10,538 bases of DNA, from assembly GCA_024763595.1 (NCBI GenBank), contig JANTFK010000075.1:1-10538 (forward strand). The letters run 5' to 3'. Numbering within the stretch: the stretch's first letter is position 1; the number at the start of each line of letters is the position of its first letter. The notes beneath the pieces are model-generated. The model worked only from the letters and a program-made list of their open reading frames with translations. It searched no databases and was not told the origin of the DNA. The translations under genes were made by a program, and so were the position numbers. Below are positions 7,081 to 10,538 of the stretch, piece after piece. Source of the stretch: Bacteroidales bacterium (lineage in GTDB: Bacteria; Bacteroidota; Bacteroidia; Bacteroidales; GCA-2748055).

Positions 7081-7146
7081 CATACCCGGCACAGCTATAC
7101 CCTTACCCAGCACAGCTTTATCCATTCCCGGAACTGCTTTACCGGG
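7081..7146. repeat. Three degenerate ~21-bp direct repeats in the convergent gap
   Basis: Units lie at about 7081-7101, 7102-7123 and 7124-7143, with shared pattern (C/A)-T-(A/T)-CCC-(G/A)-G-(C/A)-AC-(A/T)-GCT-(A/T)-TA-(T)-CC. The first two differ at only a few places and the third is more diverged. The third unit also contains CCCGG/CCGGG (7127-7131 and 7142-7146), a 5-bp stem over a 10-base loop covering the M28 stop codon. The stretch fills nearly all of the gap between the VOC and M28 stops and may have arisen by slippage duplication. It has no T run, so it is not a standard terminator. Confidence 0.5.
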
Positions 7147-8677
7147 TGTCAGCCTGTTTTCCTGTCCGCTTCCGCCCCTTTTTCTTCCTGCCTGTTTCCG
7201 CGGGGTCCGCATTTTTCTCCACATAATAACCCTCCCGGGAGAGTTTATGGTCCAGGTTGGCCAGGCCATATACCAGGATGGCTGTTGCAATGGCTGTGTG
7301 CTCCTGGTACTCGGGGATACTCTTGTTGTAGAGGTCGCGCTCGGTATGCCATATCTCCTTGTAGTTGAAATTGTATCCTTTGGGATCGGCACAATCGAAA
7401 CCGATGGTAGGGACCCCTTTTACGGCAAAAGGCCCGCTGTCGGTCCCCCACGGTTTTTCAGGTTTTTCCCGGGGCTTGCGCTCCTTCAGTTTAAGGGGAA
7501 AGGCAGTATCAATGCTGTTTATCGCTTCCACAATGCCGGCAAAATCTGCTTTCTGGGCAGCTGTGACACTGATACTGACCGGCACCGTGGGCCCTCCGTC
7601 GCGGTTTACCATGTCGGATATATTGACCAGGTCAGGTTCGTATCGATCCACCCAGCTCCGGGAACCCAGCAATCCAAATTCCTCCCCGGCCCACAGGATC
7701 ACAAGGATGGTGCGCCTGGGTTGTCCTCCCGCCTCCATGATTAGCCTGGCAGCCTCCATGACAGGTGTTACACCCGAGCCATCGTCCACCCCTCCTGTGG
7801 CCACATCATAGGAATCCAGGTGTCCGCTCATGATGACATATTCGTCCGGAAATTCCGTTCCGGGAATCACCCCGATCACATTGTGATACTTCACAGGTCC
7901 CGGCTTAAAATGGTTCCGTATATCGAATTCAAGTTGAAAATAACGACGCTCGCTTGCCATCTGATGAATGATCCGGTACTGGTGTTCATCCAGTTTTATG
8001 TCGGGCACCGCAGGCAGGTTATCAAAAGTCATGTTATAGAGGTTCTTTCTGTCATACATCACCCTGATGGGCACACTGGATGACTGAATAATCCCCAGGA
8101 TCCCTGCTTCTCTCATCTCTTTGTAAAAGAGCGCCGGCTCATCGGTCTCCTTCACAAGTTTCAGGGAATCCCTCAGGCTGTCTGCTGCAGCTGAAATATC
8201 AATGGGGAAGCCGTTATTCTCCCCTTCAATCAGCACCCATGCCCCTTTTAAAGCACCTTTCATCCGGTCAAATTCCGCCTGTGTCCTTGGTTCCAGCAGT
8301 ACATGCCCACGTTGTACCCCTTTTGTTCCCGAGGTATAGGAGGGAGTGGCAAAATGCAGATCCATTCCATGCTCGGAGAGCAGTCTCCCAAACCAGGGGC
8401 CCCGGTTAAAGCCCACTGGCAACTCCCCCACCTCATCCATGATCACTACCATGCCCCATTTATCAAATTGACCGGCTGCCCAGAGGGACGCATTTTCATA
8501 GGCATCTGAACCGACCGGTCTGCCTCCGAAACGATTACAAAGCACATCCAGGTGCTCCATGGTACGGTTATCGGTCCTGCCGGTCTCAATGATTTTTTGC
8601 ATGACCGGATCAGGCTGCGCCTGCAACTGAAAGTGAAACAGCAATAAGAAAATGAAGGATAGGGATATTCTGTACAT
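7139..8677 (-). CDS. Secreted M28 family zinc metallopeptidase with PA-type insert
   Basis: This 512-residue exported enzyme is probably an aminopeptidase or carboxypeptidase using two zinc ions. Residues 1-20 are a signal peptide (hydrophobic core, LQAQ). An N-terminal segment with RFGGRPVGSDAYENA (49-63) is typical of the family. Residues about 120-235 are a probable protease-associated (PA) insertion. The catalytic domain starts near YHNVIGVIPG (264-273). The full M28 metal set is present: H286 in SGHLDSYD, bridging D298 in GGVDDGSG, general base E332 and ligand E333 in AGEEFGLLGS, D360 in NRDGG, and H444 in IWHTERD. So it is expected to be active. The C-terminus ends with a Lys/Arg-rich tail (497-507) of unknown role. 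ATG 8677 directly precedes the signal peptide. It is divergent from the PqiA-like gene and convergent with the VOC gene. The peptide substrate cannot be predicted. Confidence 0.93.
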   Translation of the reverse strand: MYRISLSFIFLLLFHFQLQAQPDPVMQKIIETGRTDNRTMEHLDVLCNRFGGRPVGSDAYENASLWAAGQFDKWGMVVIMDEVGELPVGFNRGPWFGRLLSEHGMDLHFATPSYTSGTKGVQRGHVLLEPRTQAEFDRMKGALKGAWVLIEGENNGFPIDISAAADSLRDSLKLVKETDEPALFYKEMREAGILGIIQSSSVPIRVMYDRKNLYNMTFDNLPAVPDIKLDEHQYRIIHQMASERRYFQLEFDIRNHFKPGPVKYHNVIGVIPGTEFPDEYVIMSGHLDSYDVATGGVDDGSGVTPVMEAARLIMEAGGQPRRTILVILWAGEEFGLLGSRSWVDRYEPDLVNISDMVNRDGGPTVPVSISVTAAQKADFAGIVEAINSIDTAFPLKLKERKPREKPEKPWGTDSGPFAVKGVPTIGFDCADPKGYNFNYKEIWHTERDLYNKSIPEYQEHTAIATAILVYGLANLDHKLSREGYYVEKNADPAETGRKKKGRKRTGKQADTR

Positions 8678-8771
8678 GACATTTGAAAATTCAAATATAG
8701 CAGCCTCCCGGACACCATCCGTTTTTTTTAATTAACTTATCCTGGTTTCTAACGGGAAATCCGATGGTTCA
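8678..8771. promoter_or_regulatory. Divergent region between M28 peptidase and PqiA-like gene
   Basis: These 94 bp serve two outward-facing genes. On the minus strand TATATTTG (8699-8692) matches the TAnnTTTG box exactly and lies only 14 bases from the M28 ATG, but lacks a TTTG partner. Adjacent to that ATG is an inverted repeat, ATTTGAA/TTCAAAT with a two-base centre (8681-8696), that overlaps the box. An eight-T run is at 8722-8729. I found no convincing box for the plus-strand gene. Confidence 0.4.
8681..8696. repeat. 16-bp near-palindrome upstream of the M28 start
   Basis: ATTTGAA and TTCAAAT are perfect 7-bp inverted arms around a central AA. The element lies 4-19 bases upstream of the M28 start codon and overlaps the candidate -7 box, a good place for a repressor operator. 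No regulator gene is nearby to support this. Confidence 0.45.
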
Positions 8772-10043
8772 ATGAACAAGATGGATCGCCTCCGGACAAG
8801 CCTGAAAATCGTGGTAAGTACCGGGATACTTCTCCTGGCAGCTGTATTAATTGTACAATACATCTCCCTTGCCAGGCAGAACCAGCACTTTAAGACAGAC
8901 CTGGCACAGTTGAATAACATCCGGTACGGATTGCTGAATGTGGATGCCTGGAATGAACAGGTTACTACCATTATCAGCATGAAGATCATAGAACTGGAAC
9001 TAACTCCCGAGAACAGGGAAGCGTTGCATAATAGCCTTGTAAAGATCCTGAACAGGCTGGTGGATGAACTGAAAGTCCTGATGGAAACCAGAACCTCGGG
9101 GCAATTCTCAATCATGAAACGATGGATCGCCGGTTTTGCCTTTGATGTGGAGCAGCTGAGGGATAGTATCCCCTCTTATGCAGACAAAATGCTGGACGAA
9201 CTGGAAAAGCCCGAAACCAAAGGGATGCTTCAGGATTATCTGCAAGAGAAGCTGGATGATTTTAGTGCTGCCACCTACAGCCTTGACAATCAGGAATCTT
9301 TGAACCAGGTACTGTCAAGGTATCATTGCGTCGATAAGGAAGCATGCAAAACGTTACTGGAAGAGAAGGTCGAAAACAGAAACAGGGAGATCAATATCCG
9401 GGTGATCCTGATCCTGCTTGCTGTAACGCTGATCTTTTTAATCAACCTGGTACCGGGACATGAACTGAACAGGGTGCAATACCTGCTGCTCATCCTGGCA
9501 TCATTATCGCTTTTGCTTGGTGGCATTACCACTCCCATGATTGACCTTGAAGCGAAGATCGATCTGCTGATGTTTCAGTTAATGGGTGAAGTGGTATCAT
9601 TCAGCGACAACATCATCTATTTTCAGAGTAAGAGCATTACAGATGTGGTACGTGTCCTGATAGAAGAGGGATCCCTCCAGATGATCTTTGTGGGCATCCT
9701 TATCTTTACATTCAGCATCGTATTCCCTATACTAAAACTGATCAGCTCCTGGCTCTACACCCGGAACCGGAGTGTTGTTCGGGAAAACAGGTTGATCCGC
9801 TTTTTCGTGATCAAATCGGGAAAATGGTCCATGGCAGATGTGATGGTCGTAGCCATTTTTATGGCCTATGTAGGTTTAAACGGGATCATCAGCAACCAGC
9901 TTGAGGGACTGGGTGAATCATCGGAGCTCGTGCAGGTTCTAACGACCAATGGCACACAACTCCTGGGAGGTTTCTACCTCTTTCTCATGTTCTGTATCTC
10001 AAGCCTGGTACTCTCCGGGGTAGTGACAGGAAAACGTGCGTAG
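8772..10043 (+). CDS. PqiA-domain inner-membrane protein with large N-terminal extracytoplasmic region
   Basis: This 423-residue protein has one membrane helix at about 12-33, then a hydrophilic, largely helical region (about 35-205), then several helices (about 209-228, 237-256, 303-325, 353-372, 398-419). The C-terminal half carries the paraquat-inducible protein A signature: VFPILKL at 317-323 and GKWSMADVMVVAIFMAYV at 350-367, matching the family pattern FP-LKL and G-WSM-DV-VVA. E. coli PqiA acts with PqiB/PqiC in intermembrane lipid transport, but it has two PqiA domains and no such N-terminal region. Here only one PqiA module is clear and no MCE-domain partner is adjacent. C186 and C192 in the extracytoplasmic region could form a disulfide. 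ATG 8772 is the chosen start; Met4 is possible. Its stop abuts the opposite-strand hydrolase stop with zero bases between. Membrane role is inferred and the cargo is unknown. Confidence 0.8.
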   Translation: MNKMDRLRTSLKIVVSTGILLLAAVLIVQYISLARQNQHFKTDLAQLNNIRYGLLNVDAWNEQVTTIISMKIIELELTPENREALHNSLVKILNRLVDELKVLMETRTSGQFSIMKRWIAGFAFDVEQLRDSIPSYADKMLDELEKPETKGMLQDYLQEKLDDFSAATYSLDNQESLNQVLSRYHCVDKEACKTLLEEKVENRNREINIRVILILLAVTLIFLINLVPGHELNRVQYLLLILASLSLLLGGITTPMIDLEAKIDLLMFQLMGEVVSFSDNIIYFQSKSITDVVRVLIEEGSLQMIFVGILIFTFSIVFPILKLISSWLYTRNRSVVRENRLIRFFVIKSGKWSMADVMVVAIFMAYVGLNGIISNQLEGLGESSELVQVLTTNGTQLLGGFYLFLMFCISSLVLSGVVTGKRA

Positions 10044-10538
10044 TTACTGGTTCAATTGTCGCTGCTGAAACTCCACTTCGCGGTGCAGCAAGGTATCCCT
10101 CATGGCATGATTTCTCAGCAGGTAATCGTGGCCCAGGGCCGGAATGTCCTCCCAAGCAATCATGTCAGTGATATCCCATATCCGTATATTCTCCGGCAGC
10201 TCATTCAGATTGGTGGGACCCGCCTTACCCAGGCGGTTTTTCATATTCATGTGTTCCGACATGGTCAGGGGGCCATCCTTCCGGTTTATAACAATCAGAA
10301 CCTGGTCCGTCATGTCTGTAATGTGGTCAAAGCCGTTCCCCTCCTCAAAGGAATCGCAGGATGCATCACTGCCGATCATGATCAACCGGTCATAAACCGG
10401 CACCAGGTCAATACCCTGCGTTTCCCTCCTTTTTAAGTATTTTTTCAACACCTGGTTACCCATGGAGGTACACATGAGAGAATAGGAGACCGGAGCCGGA
10501 TGTGCCGCGATATAGGCAGTGTCAGCCAGGAAATCCTC
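10044..10538 (-). CDS. DUF900-type alpha/beta hydrolase, C-terminal part (5' end outside window)
   Basis: The frame stays open to the right edge, giving 164 visible residues; an internal Met at 10475 is not the true start. The visible part begins in the middle of a lid or loop region and enters SLMCTSMGNQVL, whose serine (visible residue 25) fits the nucleophile elbow of DUF900 hydrolases (usually HSMGN). Further motifs follow the family order: a strand ending MIGSD (54-58), VLIVINRKDGPLTMS with D88 as probable catalytic acid, NRLGKAG (101-107), a strand IRIWDITD, and GHDYLLRN with H137 as catalytic His. So a complete Ser-Asp-His triad is present in the visible part. Family members are esterase or lipase-like with poorly known substrates. 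The expected size is about 300-400 residues, so the N-terminal half, including any signal peptide, is missing. It is convergent with the PqiA-like gene. Confidence 0.75.
   Translation of the reverse strand, partial: EDFLADTAYIAAHPAPVSYSLMCTSMGNQVLKKYLKRRETQGIDLVPVYDRLIMIGSDASCDSFEEGNGFDHITDMTDQVLIVINRKDGPLTMSEHMNMKNRLGKAGPTNLNELPENIRIWDITDMIAWEDIPALGHDYLLRNHAMRDTLLHREVEFQQRQLNQ

Noticed and set aside
6964..7392. 142-codon minus-strand frame with GKAVPGM-like repeats spanning the VOC and M28 ends
   Set aside because: It overlaps two well-supported genes in other frames. The repeat peptide is only a translation of the DNA repeats at 7081-7146.
1..10538. Defence system, prophage, CRISPR array or mobile element
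   Set aside because: All genes resolve to metabolic, transport, peptidase or membrane families. No regular spaced repeats, transposase motifs or attachment-like duplications were seen.

Overview
The window most likely comes from a member of the Bacteroidota, probably a free-living or marine-type carbohydrate degrader. The evidence is indirect. The start codons examined lack Shine-Dalgarno sequences and sit behind A/T-rich leaders. Boxes of the Bacteroidota type TAnnTTTG occur upstream of some genes. Two secreted enzymes have signal peptides ending at Ala-Gln. Protein features also match what I know of that phylum: a Cys-type S1 sulfatase lipoprotein, a PqiA-like protein with a long N-terminal region, and a PA-insert M28 peptidase. 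Base composition looks even throughout. I see no insertion sequence, tRNA, rRNA, CRISPR array or phage gene, and no gene-free stretch reaches 300 bases.

Layout, left to right: the 3' end of a DUF190 gene (+, 1-191); a secreted GH9 glycoside hydrolase (-, 204-2006); a 153-bp divergent intergenic region; a vSGLT-like sodium:sugar symporter (+, 2160-3722); an 88-bp spacer dense in inverted repeats; a sulfatase lipoprotein (+, 3811-5310); a 6-phosphofructokinase (-, 5321-6454); a 162-bp divergent region; a VOC/glyoxalase-like protein (+, 6617-7075); a 63-bp gap holding three degenerate tandem repeats; a secreted M28 metallopeptidase (-, 7139-8677); a 94-bp divergent region; a PqiA-domain inner-membrane protein (+, 8772-10043); and the C-terminal part of a DUF900-type alpha/beta hydrolase (-, 10044 to the right edge). 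Strands alternate almost perfectly. The convergent gene ends are only 12, 10, 63 and 0 bp apart.

The functional core is the left half. The GH9 hydrolase is divergent from a likely two-gene transcription unit (symporter then sulfatase). A simple reading is that the sulfatase removes sulfate from an oligosaccharide outside the cytoplasm, GH9 cuts its beta-linkages, and the Na+-coupled symporter imports the released sugar. There is no SusC/SusD pair in the window, so this would be a small transporter-centred locus and not a classical polysaccharide utilisation locus. The phosphofructokinase next door fits downstream glycolysis, but it is on the opposite strand and may be only a housekeeping neighbour. 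The right half (VOC protein, M28 peptidase, PqiA-like protein, DUF900 hydrolase) shows no obvious pathway link to the left half.

The most noteworthy observations are: a symporter nearly identical in motif pattern to vSGLT but altered at two remembered sugar-contact positions; a phosphofructokinase with GGGGT where D or E is normally found at the third position, combined with a PKTIDND motif; overlapping dyads ending at the sulfatase start codon; and a locus that may target a sulfated, possibly amino-sugar-containing, glycan.
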